DNA of 64,000 bases, taken from positions 62,001 to 126,000 of the forward strand of contig NZ_AUGO01000001.1 of NCBI RefSeq assembly GCF_000422705.1, given 5' to 3'. Within the stretch, counting starts at the first letter, position 1. Each line of letters opens with the position of its first letter. Source of the DNA: Flavobacterium soli DSM 19725. GTDB lineage: Bacteria > Bacteroidota > Bacteroidia > Flavobacteriales > Flavobacteriaceae. A program made the position numbers and the translations under genes. Shown one piece after another: positions 26,379 to 35,075 of the stretch. A model generated the notes under the pieces. The model was not told where the DNA came from. It ran no database searches and was given only the letters and a program-made list of their open reading frames with translations.

Positions 26379-29300
26379 ATGACCATGAAGAAAATTACAT
26401 TTATACTGCTGTTTTTTATGGCAGTGACTTTTTCTGGTTTTGCTCAAGTACAAATTGGTACAGGAACAAACCTAGATCAAAAAGTGCCCTTCAATGCAAG
26501 CTTCGGCTATTCTTACAGTCAATCGATTTATTTGGCTTCAGAAATCAATGCCTCAGGAACAATAACTTCCCTTCAGTGGTATTATGCTGGAAGCGGAGCC
26601 TTGCCCAATAACCAACAGTTGGTTATCTATTTGGGAACTACCACTAAAACATCTTTTACTTCGCTAACCGACTGGGAGCCTGTCACCAATTTGACGCAAG
26701 TCTATTCAGGAGGCATCACAACCGATGAAGCACCAGGATGGAAAACCATCACCTTGACCACTCCATTTGTCTACAACGGAACCAGTAATCTAGTGGTAGC
26801 AGTTGATGAAAACCAAGAACTATGGGATAACTATGATGATAAATTTTACAATACTGCCGTTACTGAACCACGTTCTATCTTTTACTACAACGATTATGAG
26901 AATGTAGACGCTGCTAATCCGCCAGAAGCGTATGAAACAATTGGTTTTGTCCCTACCATTATTTTTGGAGGTATTACTCAAGCTTGCCCAACGCCGTTTT
27001 ATATAGCCATGAGTAATGTCACTACTACCACTGCAACGGTTTCTTGGCAGGCTCCAGACAGTGCTCCAGCAGAAGGAAGTGGCTATTATTTATCGACATC
27101 AAGCACTCCGCCAACGGCTACCACAACGGCTACCGATAATATACTTTCTGGATCTTCTATAGCAATTGACGATTTGCAACCCGAAACCGTATATTACATT
27201 TGGGTTAGAAACAATTGTGGTGATGACTTGTACAGTGCTTGGTCGGCCATTACAATTTTCAAGACAGATTGTTTGCCTGTTACTACTTTCTCCGAAAATT
27301 TTGATGCTGTTGCAACACCAGACTTACCTTCATGTTGGAATAAGATCTTAACCGGTACGGGACTCTCACCTTATGCAAAGATTGAAACCATAAGCTCACA
27401 AAGTCAATCTCCAAGCAATGCTGTAATGCTGACGAGTTCTGACTCTAATGAAACGTCCACTAATATCATTTTAGCTTCCCCTAATCTCTCGACACTTGGA
27501 GCTGGAACACATCGATTGAGGTTCTATGCAAAGGGAAATGGCAATTTGCAAATAGGTACATTGAGTACAAATGACAACAGTGCCGTTTTTACAGAAATGC
27601 CAGATGGGGATATTGATACCAATAGTACTTTCACGCAATATGTAGTTGATTTTACTTCCTATACGGGAACGGATCATTACGTTGGAATTCGTTTAGCATC
27701 TCCTTTTGCTTCGGTTTATATTGATAATGTTATTTGGGAATTGGTACCTTCTTGTCCTGATGTAACGGATATTCATGTTCCTTTTGTGACAACAAGCGGT
27801 GCTACTATTAGCTGGACTAGTGGGAATCCTGTACCTACAGTTTCTTGGGATGTGGCTATTGGAACTGCTACCGATGAAAATCCAACTGCTTTACCTTTTT
27901 TCAACTCAACAGCAACAGATAAAAATATTGATGATTTATTGGATAACACCGATTATAGAGTGTGGGTTAGAACAGTTTGCAGTTCCGAAAATGGTGCTTG
28001 GATTGGACCAATTGCATTTAAGACTGCCTGTTTACCAACAACCAGTTTCTATGAAAATTTCAACACAACAACAACTCCTGAATTACCAAATTGCTGGAGC
28101 AAAATCATGAGAGGTGAAGAGCTATCAGAATATTCGTGGGTAGAAACTACACAATATTCTGATATCTTTCCAGAACCCAACATCACGATGCAATTATACA
28201 ACGATGATTCTGGATCAACTGCGGAATTGATTTTAGTTTCTCCAAATCTATCTACCACGCTACCTCTTGGCACCTACAGATTGAAGTTTTATGCCAAACA
28301 TGCAGAAGAAGATATTGCTTCTGTGGATATCGTGACCTTGGATAGCAATACTGCTACAGCTGTTACAAATCTTATTGAAACGGTAGAACTATCTGACGAG
28401 ACTACTCAATATGTAGTTAATTTCGATAATTATACTGGAACTGATCCCTACATTGGCATCAGATTGAATACCACAGCAACCTATGAATCTGTTTTTATAG
28501 ACAATATTTTATGGGAAATTATTCCTTCTTGTCCAGATGTCACACTGGTAAATGTTCCTTCAACATTACCTGACGGAGCTACAATAAATTGGACAGGAAC
28601 TGGTGCTGAAGATACATGGGATGTTGCTGTAGGACTTGAAACAGACACAAATCCTGCTTCATTGGCTTTCGAAAACTTTGAAACAAATACTGCAGAAATT
28701 TCAGCTTTGTTAGACAATACGATTTATAATGTATGGGTGAGGTCGGTTTGTACTGGTAATGACAAAGGAGCTTGGATAGGGCCTGTTGCATTTAAAACAG
28801 CTTGTTTGCCTGTTCCTACTTTTACTGAAGATTTTGAAACTTCTCCAACTCCCGATTTACCATCTTGCTGGAGCAAAATTATAAGAGGTGAAACGGTTTC
28901 TGAATATGCTGAAATAGAAACTTCTCCATGGTCAAACATGCCTGATCCTACTACTGCTGTGTTAATGAATACTTCTAATTCAACCGCAACTGACGATATC
29001 ATCCTAGTCTCTCCAATGGTCAACACCTTGTCTACAGGCCTTTATCGCTTGAAGTTTATTGCAAAAGGAATTAGCACATTACAGGTAGGAACTCTAAATG
29101 CAAATACCAATACAGCCATTTTTACGAACGTAGAAACGGTAACAACAACGAATATTCCTACTCAATATGTAGTGGAATTTACTACCGATAACGGAACTGA
29201 TTCTTATATTGGTATTCGTGTCAATAGTGATGTTGAATATACGTATGTAGAAATCGACAATATTGTATGGCAACCCATTCCACTATGTCCAGATGTAACT

Positions 29301-30302
29301 TCTTTAGAGAAAACAGCCACTACAATGAATACTGCTACAATAGCGTGGGATAATAATGCTGATTTATGGGAAGTGGCAATTGGTGCGACTTCTGTCACAG
29401 ATCCAAGCACCTTGACGGCAATTGAAGTAATTGACCCTGAACATACTTTTGATGATTTAACAGCGGGAACATCCTATAATGTTTGGGTTCGGGCTATTTG
29501 TGGCACTTTAGGCAATGGCGCTTGGAACGGTCCTTTTATGATTACTTCCCAATGCCTTGGAACTTCAGTACCCTACATAGAAGATTTTGAAACGGCTACA
29601 AATCCTGAATTACCTGGCTGTACATCTTCCTTAAATCTAGCCGATGCACCAAGTACTTGGTATACCAACTACTATCCAGGTTATGGATTTGAAAACAGCA
29701 CTTTAACCTATTTAGGGGATTTATATACAGATGCTAATGCATGGTTCTTTACAAGAGGTATTAACCTGACTGCTGGCGAAAGCTATACGGTTTCCTACAG
29801 ATATGGCGGTGCATCAACTGATACCTTTTTTTATAATAACAATTTAAAAGTAATGTATGGTACAGAAGCATCTCCAATGGATATGACCTTACCGGTGGCT
29901 GAATATTTAGATTTTGGATTGGATGCACCTGTTTCACAAGCAGTGACGATTACACCTCCCGCAACTGGAGTCTACTATTTTGGATTCAACGTGTTTTCAC
30001 CGAATAACAGCTATTATATGTATATTGATGATATTAAGGTTGAAAGTGCCTTATCTACTAGCGAATTTGATATGGCTCATTTCAATTATTATCCTAATCC
30101 GGTTAAGAATATTTTGAACATTTCATACATCAATGATATAACTTCGGTAGTAATTTATAATATTCTAGGCCAGGAAGTAATGACAAAATCTGTAAACGAC
30201 AATTTGGCTAAAATTGATATGTCTTCTCTATCACAAGGAACGTATTTAGTAAAAGTAACCTCTGGTAACTCGACTAAAAATATAAAAGTGATTAAGTCAT
30301 AA
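26379..30302 (+). CDS. Large secreted repeat protein with FN3 and choice-of-anchor-J-like domains and a T9SS sorting domain
   Basis: A 1307-residue exported protein (1305 if the second ATG at 26385 is used). The signal peptide covers about 1-22 and ends FSGFAQ. An N-terminal beta domain and a first FN3 domain (CPTPFYIAMSNVTTTTATVS) lead into three tandem units of about 250 residues. Each begins CLP..F.E.F....PDLPSCW and combines a jelly-roll-like domain ending YIDNVIWE with an FN3 domain ending VWVR.VC...GAWIGP.AFKTA. They start near bases 27286, 28029 and 28803. A fourth, truncated unit (CLGTSVPYIEDFETATNPEL) ends in YMYIDDIKVESA. The C-terminal 75 residues form a type A T9SS sorting domain (FNYYPNPVKNILNISY, IYNILGQEV, LSQGTYLVKV). 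It is probably a cell-surface or secreted adhesin or glycan-binding protein; no catalytic domain was recognised. Confidence 0.9.
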   Translation: MTMKKITFILLFFMAVTFSGFAQVQIGTGTNLDQKVPFNASFGYSYSQSIYLASEINASGTITSLQWYYAGSGALPNNQQLVIYLGTTTKTSFTSLTDWEPVTNLTQVYSGGITTDEAPGWKTITLTTPFVYNGTSNLVVAVDENQELWDNYDDKFYNTAVTEPRSIFYYNDYENVDAANPPEAYETIGFVPTIIFGGITQACPTPFYIAMSNVTTTTATVSWQAPDSAPAEGSGYYLSTSSTPPTATTTATDNILSGSSIAIDDLQPETVYYIWVRNNCGDDLYSAWSAITIFKTDCLPVTTFSENFDAVATPDLPSCWNKILTGTGLSPYAKIETISSQSQSPSNAVMLTSSDSNETSTNIILASPNLSTLGAGTHRLRFYAKGNGNLQIGTLSTNDNSAVFTEMPDGDIDTNSTFTQYVVDFTSYTGTDHYVGIRLASPFASVYIDNVIWELVPSCPDVTDIHVPFVTTSGATISWTSGNPVPTVSWDVAIGTATDENPTALPFFNSTATDKNIDDLLDNTDYRVWVRTVCSSENGAWIGPIAFKTACLPTTSFYENFNTTTTPELPNCWSKIMRGEELSEYSWVETTQYSDIFPEPNITMQLYNDDSGSTAELILVSPNLSTTLPLGTYRLKFYAKHAEEDIASVDIVTLDSNTATAVTNLIETVELSDETTQYVVNFDNYTGTDPYIGIRLNTTATYESVFIDNILWEIIPSCPDVTLVNVPSTLPDGATINWTGTGAEDTWDVAVGLETDTNPASLAFENFETNTAEISALLDNTIYNVWVRSVCTGNDKGAWIGPVAFKTACLPVPTFTEDFETSPTPDLPSCWSKIIRGETVSEYAEIETSPWSNMPDPTTAVLMNTSNSTATDDIILVSPMVNTLSTGLYRLKFIAKGISTLQVGTLNANTNTAIFTNVETVTTTNIPTQYVVEFTTDNGTDSYIGIRVNSDVEYTYVEIDNIVWQPIPLCPDVTSLEKTATTMNTATIAWDNNADLWEVAIGATSVTDPSTLTAIEVIDPEHTFDDLTAGTSYNVWVRAICGTLGNGAWNGPFMITSQCLGTSVPYIEDFETATNPELPGCTSSLNLADAPSTWYTNYYPGYGFENSTLTYLGDLYTDANAWFFTRGINLTAGESYTVSYRYGGASTDTFFYNNNLKVMYGTEASPMDMTLPVAEYLDFGLDAPVSQAVTITPPATGVYYFGFNVFSPNNSYYMYIDDIKVESALSTSEFDMAHFNYYPNPVKNILNISYINDITSVVIYNILGQEVMTKSVNDNLAKIDMSSLSQGTYLVKVTSGNSTKNIKVIKS
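27286..29640 (+). repeat. Three and a half intragenic tandem repeats of about 750 bp
   Basis: Within the T9SS protein gene, units starting near 27286, 28029, 28803 and 29551 encode the paired jelly-roll/FN3 modules. They are similar at protein level but clearly diverged in DNA, so they are old duplications rather than a recent expansion. Confidence 0.75.
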
Positions 30303-30324
30303 TTTTATAAACGCTCTTTAAACT

Positions 30325-30357
30325 AAAAAAGACAGGTAATTATACCTGTCTTTTTTG
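30325..30357. terminator. Bidirectional terminator between the T9SS protein gene and queG
   Basis: AAAAAAGACAGGTA and TACCTGTCTTTTTT form a strong stem with A and T runs on both sides, serving the two convergent genes. Confidence 0.88.
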
Positions 30358-30381
30358 TTTTGTATCTTTTTAAGGCTGAAT

Positions 30382-31308
30382 TTATTTTTTTAAGAAGTCG
30401 ATATTTCGTTTTAAACCTTCAAACTTGGTACGCTTTACTGGAGAGTTTTTAAATACAGCCCGAAACGTTTCTTCGGTAATTTCGTCCCAGTCTTTTTTAG
30501 ACATCGACAACAATTCAGGATTCGGATTGAATAACGGTTCGCTGTGCGGTTTCGAGAATTTATTCCACGGGCAAACATCTTGACAGGTATCACAACCAAA
30601 AGCCCAATCATCGAAACTGCCTTTCATTTCCTGTGGTATATTTTCCTTGAGTTCAATTGTAAAATACGAAATACATTTACTTCCATCCACGACATAAGGA
30701 GCCACAATTGCTTGTGTCGGACAAGCGTCAATACAAGCTGTGCAACTTCCGCAATGGTCGGTTGTAGCATGATCATATTCTAATTCTAAATCAATTATTA
30801 ATTCGGCTATAAAGTAGAAAGAGCCTACTTGCTTTGTAAGCAAATTACTGTTTTTTCCAATCCATCCTAGTCCACTCTTTGACGCCCAAGCTTTGTCTAA
30901 AACAGGTGCGGAATCTACAAAAGCTCTTCCTGAAACTTCACCTATTTCATTTTGAATAGAGAATAAAAGCTCCTTTAATTTTTCCTTGATGACAAAATGG
31001 TAATCTTGTCCGTAGGCATATTTGGAAATCTTATAGGCTTCTGGATTTTGTGTTTCTGAAGGATAATAATTTAAGAGTAACGATACAACAGATTTGGCAT
31101 CATCAACTAAAAGTGTCGGGTCAAGACGCTTGTCGAAATTATTTTCCATATAGGTCATCTGACCGTTCATGTTGCTATTCAACCAATTTTCCAAACGCGG
31201 AGCTTCAGTTTCAAGAAAGCCTGCTTTCGATATACCACAAGACATAAATCCGAGACGCTTGGCCTCGGATTTTATGAATGCTGCATATTTTTCTTTGTTT
31301 GAGATCAA
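30382..31308 (-). CDS. queG: Epoxyqueuosine reductase
   Basis: QueG is a cobalamin- and [4Fe-4S]-dependent enzyme that reduces epoxyqueuosine to queuosine in the wobble position of GUN-anticodon tRNAs. The 308-residue protein contains the cluster motifs [16 protein letters not shown] (near 190) and [11 protein letters not shown] (near 238), and the N-terminal family strings [17 protein letters not shown] and [14 protein letters not shown]. The start is a TTG at 31308; no ATG lies upstream in frame, and the next Met is inside the conserved core. The purine-rich repeat of the neighbouring cassette ends only a few bases upstream, so the native leader may have been altered. No other queuosine gene is adjacent. 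Confidence 0.94.
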   Translation of the reverse strand: MISNKEKYAAFIKSEAKRLGFMSCGISKAGFLETEAPRLENWLNSNMNGQMTYMENNFDKRLDPTLLVDDAKSVVSLLLNYYPSETQNPEAYKISKYAYGQDYHFVIKEKLKELLFSIQNEIGEVSGRAFVDSAPVLDKAWASKSGLGWIGKNSNLLTKQVGSFYFIAELIIDLELEYDHATTDHCGSCTACIDACPTQAIVAPYVVDGSKCISYFTIELKENIPQEMKGSFDDWAFGCDTCQDVCPWNKFSKPHSEPLFNPNPELLSMSKKDWDEITEETFRAVFKNSPVKRTKFEGLKRNIDFLKK

Positions 31309-31312
31309 GATG

Positions 31313-31336
31313 GAAGTTGGGAGATGGGAGATGGAA
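31313..31336 (+). repeat. Left purine-rich repeat beside the four-helix-bundle gene
   Basis: AGATGGAAGTTGGGAGATGG followed by GAGATGGAAG. It is present inverted at 31738-31765 and in a related form at 7038-7066. Confidence 0.65.
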
Positions 31337-31355
31337 GAAAAACCAATCCTATCAA

Positions 31356-31709
31356 TTATTTTAGTTGAGATTTAAAAGCAATTGTCATATTCATAAGATT
31401 AAAAGAATCATTATATAATTTATTAAATACATCCTCAGTCATATAACCCCTTCTTTTTGCTTTATATAAACAAGTTACAACTTCAGCAATCGATCGAATG
31501 GAATATCCTAAAAACCTACCGAATTCCGCCTTTGATTGCTCAATACTTCCTTCAGAAATATTTAGCGCAACTGAATCAGAAGCCCTTACTATTTGTGAAC
31601 AAAGATTATAGATTTCATTTTTAGGAAACGTCATAGATAGCCTATGAATTTCTTCTCCAAAATCCATTGCTTTCTGCCAAATAATTAATTTTTCAAACTT
31701 GAAACTCAT
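31356..31709 (-). CDS. Four-helix bundle protein of the S23 / 23S rRNA intervening-sequence family
   Basis: A 117-residue all-helical protein matching the S23 (IVP, four_helix) family: [20 protein letters not shown] at residues about 5-24, [20 protein letters not shown], then ALNISEGS and [20 protein letters not shown]. In other bacteria such proteins are encoded within intervening sequences of 23S rRNA genes, and homologues of this fold (Avd) work with retroelement reverse transcriptases. Here the gene stands alone between queG and ruvB, with no rRNA or reverse transcriptase nearby. It is enclosed by short inverted copies of a purine-rich repeat. The function of such solitary copies is not established. 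Confidence 0.9.
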   Translation of the reverse strand: MSFKFEKLIIWQKAMDFGEEIHRLSMTFPKNEIYNLCSQIVRASDSVALNISEGSIEQSKAEFGRFLGYSIRSIAEVVTCLYKAKRRGYMTEDVFNKLYNDSFNLMNMTIAFKSQLK

Positions 31710-31737
31710 TTAATCACTTTCATTAATTCTACTAATT

Positions 31738-31765
31738 CTTCCATCTCCCAACTTCCATCTTCCCG
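31738..31765 (-). repeat. Right purine-rich repeat beside the four-helix-bundle gene
   Basis: On the minus strand GGGAAGATGGAAGTTGGGAG then ATGGAAGAATT. It shares AGATGGAAGTTGGGAGATG with 31313-31331 in the opposite orientation. Confidence 0.65.
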
Positions 31766-31770
31766 ACTCT

Positions 31771-32793
31771 CTAAAAAAGTCCACCTTGAATGTTTGTCCT
31801 AATTTTACCTAGATGCTGATAGGCTTTCTCTGTTACTTCTCTTCCTCTTGGCGTTCTCATAATAAAACCCTCTTGTATAAGGAACGGCTCATAAACCTCT
31901 TCTATGGTTTCGCTGCTTTCTGAAACGGCTGTTGCCAAAGTGGACAATCCTACTGGTCCTCCTTTGAATTTATCGATAATTGTGGTTAGGATTTTATTGT
32001 CCATTTCGTCCAATCCGTGAGCATCAACGTTTAGTGCTTTTAGAGAGAATTTTGCTATTTCGATATCTATTTTTCCGTTGCCTTTTATTTGGGCAAAATC
32101 ACGAACACGTCTTAATAGTGCATTGGCAATTCGAGGTGTTCCGCGACTTCTTCCTGCAATTTCGATTGCCGCTTCCATGGTGATGGGCATTTTTAATATC
32201 GAAGAACTTCGTTGAACGATTGTGGTTAAAAGTTCGGTATTATAATATTGTAAACGGCTCTGGATTCCGAAACGGGCTCTCATTGGAGCTGTCAACAATC
32301 CGGAACGAGTTGTAGCTCCGACCAATGTAAATGGGTTCAGATTGATTTGAACTGTTCTGGCATTTGGACCTGATTCAATCATAATATCAATCTTGAAATC
32401 TTCCATTGCAGAATAGAGATATTCTTCTACGATTGGACTCAAACGATGGATTTCGTCTATAAAAAGTACATCTCTTTCTTCAAGATTGGTTAGTAAACCG
32501 GCCAAATCTCCTGGTTTGTCTAAAACGGGCCCTGAAGTTATTTTGATCCCCACTCCAAGTTCGTTTGCCAAAATGTTTGCCAATGTTGTCTTTCCTAATC
32601 CTGGAGGTCCATGAAAAAGGGAATGATCCAAGGCTTCATTTCGTTGATTGGCGGCTTGAACAAAAACTTTTAGGTTATCCAAAATCTGATCCTGACCCGC
32701 AAAATCATCAAAGGATAGTGGCCTTAATCTTTTTTCCAGATCGAGTTCTTCTGGATTATAACCGTTGTTGGTTGGGTCTAAATTCTCATTCAT
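31771..32793 (-). CDS. ruvB: Holliday junction branch migration helicase RuvB
   Basis: RuvB is the AAA+ motor that, with RuvA, drives branch migration of Holliday junctions. The 340-residue protein has Walker [10 protein letters not shown] at 62-70, Walker [10 protein letters not shown] near 115-123, sensor 1 [11 protein letters not shown], sensor 2 [18 protein letters not shown], and a C-terminal winged helix ending [13 protein letters not shown]. RuvA and RuvC are elsewhere. A perfect -7 element ends only four bases before the ATG, suggesting a very short or absent leader. Confidence 0.97.
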   Translation of the reverse strand: MNENLDPTNNGYNPEELDLEKRLRPLSFDDFAGQDQILDNLKVFVQAANQRNEALDHSLFHGPPGLGKTTLANILANELGVGIKITSGPVLDKPGDLAGLLTNLEERDVLFIDEIHRLSPIVEEYLYSAMEDFKIDIMIESGPNARTVQINLNPFTLVGATTRSGLLTAPMRARFGIQSRLQYYNTELLTTIVQRSSSILKMPITMEAAIEIAGRSRGTPRIANALLRRVRDFAQIKGNGKIDIEIAKFSLKALNVDAHGLDEMDNKILTTIIDKFKGGPVGLSTLATAVSESSETIEEVYEPFLIQEGFIMRTPRGREVTEKAYQHLGKIRTNIQGGLF

Positions 32794-32797
32794 CTGG

Positions 32798-32805
32798 CAA
32801 ATATA
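32798..32805 (-). promoter_or_regulatory. -7 promoter element of ruvB, almost touching the start codon
   Basis: On the minus strand TATATTTG is followed by CCAG and then the ATG. Transcription would be expected to begin at or within a few bases of the start codon. Confidence 0.6.
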
Positions 32806-32832
32806 GTCATTAGAGATTTTCTTTAAATAGAA

Positions 32833-33135
32833 TTATTTGCTAACGTTATATCCTTTTGCTAAAATGGATTGCCATTCGGGATTTTTGACCAAATATTTTG
32901 CTACAAAGGGACAAAGTGGTGCCAATGTATAATTATGCTCTTTAATGTGGTTTAATGCTTTCTCAACAATCTTAGTTCCGATGCCTTTTCCGCCAAGAGA
33001 TTTTGGGACTTCGGTATGGGTCAAAAACATTACGTTGTCATTAGTCAAAATATATTCAATGAAAGCCAGATGTCCTTCAACTTCCATTTCAAATCTTTTC
33101 TTGTCTTCGTTTAAAACAAATTCGTAATCATTCAT
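32833..33135 (-). CDS. Small GNAT-fold N-acetyltransferase (YjdJ/NATD1-like)
   Basis: A 100-residue protein of the short GNAT group (GNAT_acetyltr_CG type). Visible are the core strand AFIEYILTNDNVMFLTHTEV, the acetyl-CoA-binding loop SLGGKGIGTKIVEKALNHIK (a Q/RxxGxG/A variant), and the LCPFVAKYLVKNPEW C-terminus that is diagnostic of this group. The acceptor substrate is unknown. It lies upstream of ruvB with 39 bases between, on the same strand, but ruvB seems to have its own promoter. Confidence 0.9.
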   Translation of the reverse strand: MNDYEFVLNEDKKRFEMEVEGHLAFIEYILTNDNVMFLTHTEVPKSLGGKGIGTKIVEKALNHIKEHNYTLAPLCPFVAKYLVKNPEWQSILAKGYNVSK

Positions 33136-33190
33136 AATAGCTGTTTTTATTATTCATAAAAGTAATTAATAATCCTTAGATAATCCCAAT

Positions 33191-33217
33191 AAAAAAAGCC
33201 CTGAACAAACAGGGCTT
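33191..33217 (-). terminator. Terminator of the ACIII-cytochrome oxidase operon
   Basis: On the minus strand AGCCCTG-TTTGTT-CAGGGCT is followed by TTTTTT, starting about 20 bases past the ctaD stop codon. Confidence 0.85.
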
Positions 33218-33235
33218 TCTAATATAAAAGTAATC

Positions 33236-35035
33236 TTAGTGATTTAAAACTTCTTCACCTTCTTTCATCGGGATATGCTGAGGAACGAAATCTTCATCAT
33301 GTCCTGGCTTACTGTAGTCGTAAGGCCATCTGTGAACTTCAGGAATTTCTCCTGGCCAGTTTCCGTGCATGTGTTCTACAGGAGCTGTCCATTCAAGTGT
33401 ATTTGATCTCCAAGGATTTTGTACTGTCTTCTTACCGTAGAAAATACTACTGAAGAAGTTATACAAGAAAACCAATTGGAAAGCACCACCTACCAAAGCG
33501 AAGATTGTGATCAAAACGTTTACGTTTTGCAAATCATCAAACAATGGGAAGTTTGTATTGGTATAGTATCTTCTTGGTAAACCTGCCATACCGATGAAGT
33601 GCATTGGGAAAAACACCCCGTAGGCACAAACTGCAGTTACCCAAAAGTGAATATAACCTAAATTTTTATTCAACATTCTTCCGAACATTCTTGGGAACCA
33701 GTGGTAGATTCCAGCAAACATTCCGTAAAGTGCCGAGATACCCATTACAAGGTGGAAGTGAGCTACAACGAAATACGTATCGTGAACGTTGATGTCAAGT
33801 GTACTGTCTCCAAGGATAATCCCTGTCAAACCACCTGAGATAAATGTTGATACCAATCCGATAGAGAACAACATTGCAGGATTCATCTGCAAGTTACCTT
33901 TCCAAAGTGTAGTAATGTAGTTGAACGCTTTTACAGCAGAAGGAATTGCAATCAACAAAGTTGTGAATGTAAACACAGATCCAAGGAATGGATTCATTCC
34001 CGAGATAAACATATGGTGACCCCAAACGATAGTTGAAAGGAATGCAATTGCTAATATAGAAGCAATCATGGCACGGTAACCGAAAATTGGCTTACGTGAG
34101 TTGGTTGCAATAATTTCAGATGTAATACCCAAAGCCGGTAATAATACAATATATACTTCAGGGTGACCTAAGAACCAGAACAAGTGCTCGAACAATACCG
34201 GTGAACCACCTTGATAGTGTAAAACTTCTCCAGCGATATAAATATCAGATAAGAAGAATGAAGTTCCGAAACTTCTGTCCATTATAAGCAACAATGCCGC
34301 AGATAAAAGTACAGGGAAAGAAACGATACCAATTACAGCAGTAATAAAGAATGCCCAAATTGTAAGAGGAAGTCTAGTCATAGACATACCTTTTGTTCTC
34401 AAGTTGATAACGGTTACCACATAGTTCAAAGATCCCATCAAAGAAGATGCGATGAAAATTGCCATAGAAACCAACCATAAAGTCATACCAGTTCCTGAAC
34501 CCGGAATTGCTTGTGGCAATGCAGATAAAGGTGGATAAATTGTCCATCCTGCAGATGCTGGCCCTGACTCTACGAATAAAGAAGAAACCATGATTACACT
34601 TGAAAGGAAAAACAACCAGTAGGAAATCATGTTCATGAATCCAGAAGCCATATCACGTGCTCCAATTTGAAGCGGAATCAGTAAGTTACTAAAAGTTCCA
34701 CTCAAACCAGCAGTCAATACAAAGAATACCATTATCGTTCCGTGGATGGTAACCAACGAAAGATAAGCATCATTTTTCATCACTCCACCTGGAGCATATT
34801 GTTCACCAAGGAAGAACTTGAAAACACCGAAAGATTCTTCCGGCCAAGCCAACTGCATTCTGAAAAGCATGGACATTCCCACACCAATGATTCCCATGAT
34901 AATACCTGTTATCAAGTATTGTTTAGCAATCATTTTATGATCAATACTAAAAATATATTTAGTAATGAAAGTATCCTTGTGGTGGTGTTCGTGTTCGTGA
35001 TCGTGTTCGTGATGATCGTGTCCGTGATCTGACAT
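33236..35035 (-). CDS. ctaD: Cytochrome c oxidase subunit I
   Basis: The catalytic subunit of a heme-copper oxidase reduces O2 to water at the heme a3-CuB centre and pumps protons. The 599-residue protein has about 12 helices. It shows the ligand motifs WFLGHPEVYIVLLPALG (CuB His and the covalently linked Tyr), WGHHMFISG, and HDTYFVVAHFHLVMG (heme a3 and heme a His). The N-terminus MSDHGHDHHEHDHEHEHHHK is strikingly histidine-rich, with ten or so His in 20 residues. There is no fused subunit III. It is the last gene of the act-cta operon, 40 bases after ctaC. Confidence 0.97.
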   Translation of the reverse strand: MSDHGHDHHEHDHEHEHHHKDTFITKYIFSIDHKMIAKQYLITGIIMGIIGVGMSMLFRMQLAWPEESFGVFKFFLGEQYAPGGVMKNDAYLSLVTIHGTIMVFFVLTAGLSGTFSNLLIPLQIGARDMASGFMNMISYWLFFLSSVIMVSSLFVESGPASAGWTIYPPLSALPQAIPGSGTGMTLWLVSMAIFIASSLMGSLNYVVTVINLRTKGMSMTRLPLTIWAFFITAVIGIVSFPVLLSAALLLIMDRSFGTSFFLSDIYIAGEVLHYQGGSPVLFEHLFWFLGHPEVYIVLLPALGITSEIIATNSRKPIFGYRAMIASILAIAFLSTIVWGHHMFISGMNPFLGSVFTFTTLLIAIPSAVKAFNYITTLWKGNLQMNPAMLFSIGLVSTFISGGLTGIILGDSTLDINVHDTYFVVAHFHLVMGISALYGMFAGIYHWFPRMFGRMLNKNLGYIHFWVTAVCAYGVFFPMHFIGMAGLPRRYYTNTNFPLFDDLQNVNVLITIFALVGGAFQLVFLYNFFSSIFYGKKTVQNPWRSNTLEWTAPVEHMHGNWPGEIPEVHRWPYDYSKPGHDEDFVPQHIPMKEGEEVLNH

Positions 35036-35075
35036 ATATTATAATTTAAATTTTATTTAAAAATATATTTGTTTA

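Noticed and set aside
27286..29640. A CRISPR-like or recently expanded tandem array
   Set aside because: The repeats are about 750 bp, in frame, and encode diverged protein modules.
34983..35035. A frameshift or sequencing artefact at the histidine-rich start of ctaD
   Set aside because: The codons vary between CAT/CAC/GAT/GAA and stay in frame with the conserved helices. Similar His-rich segments occur in actF of the same operon.
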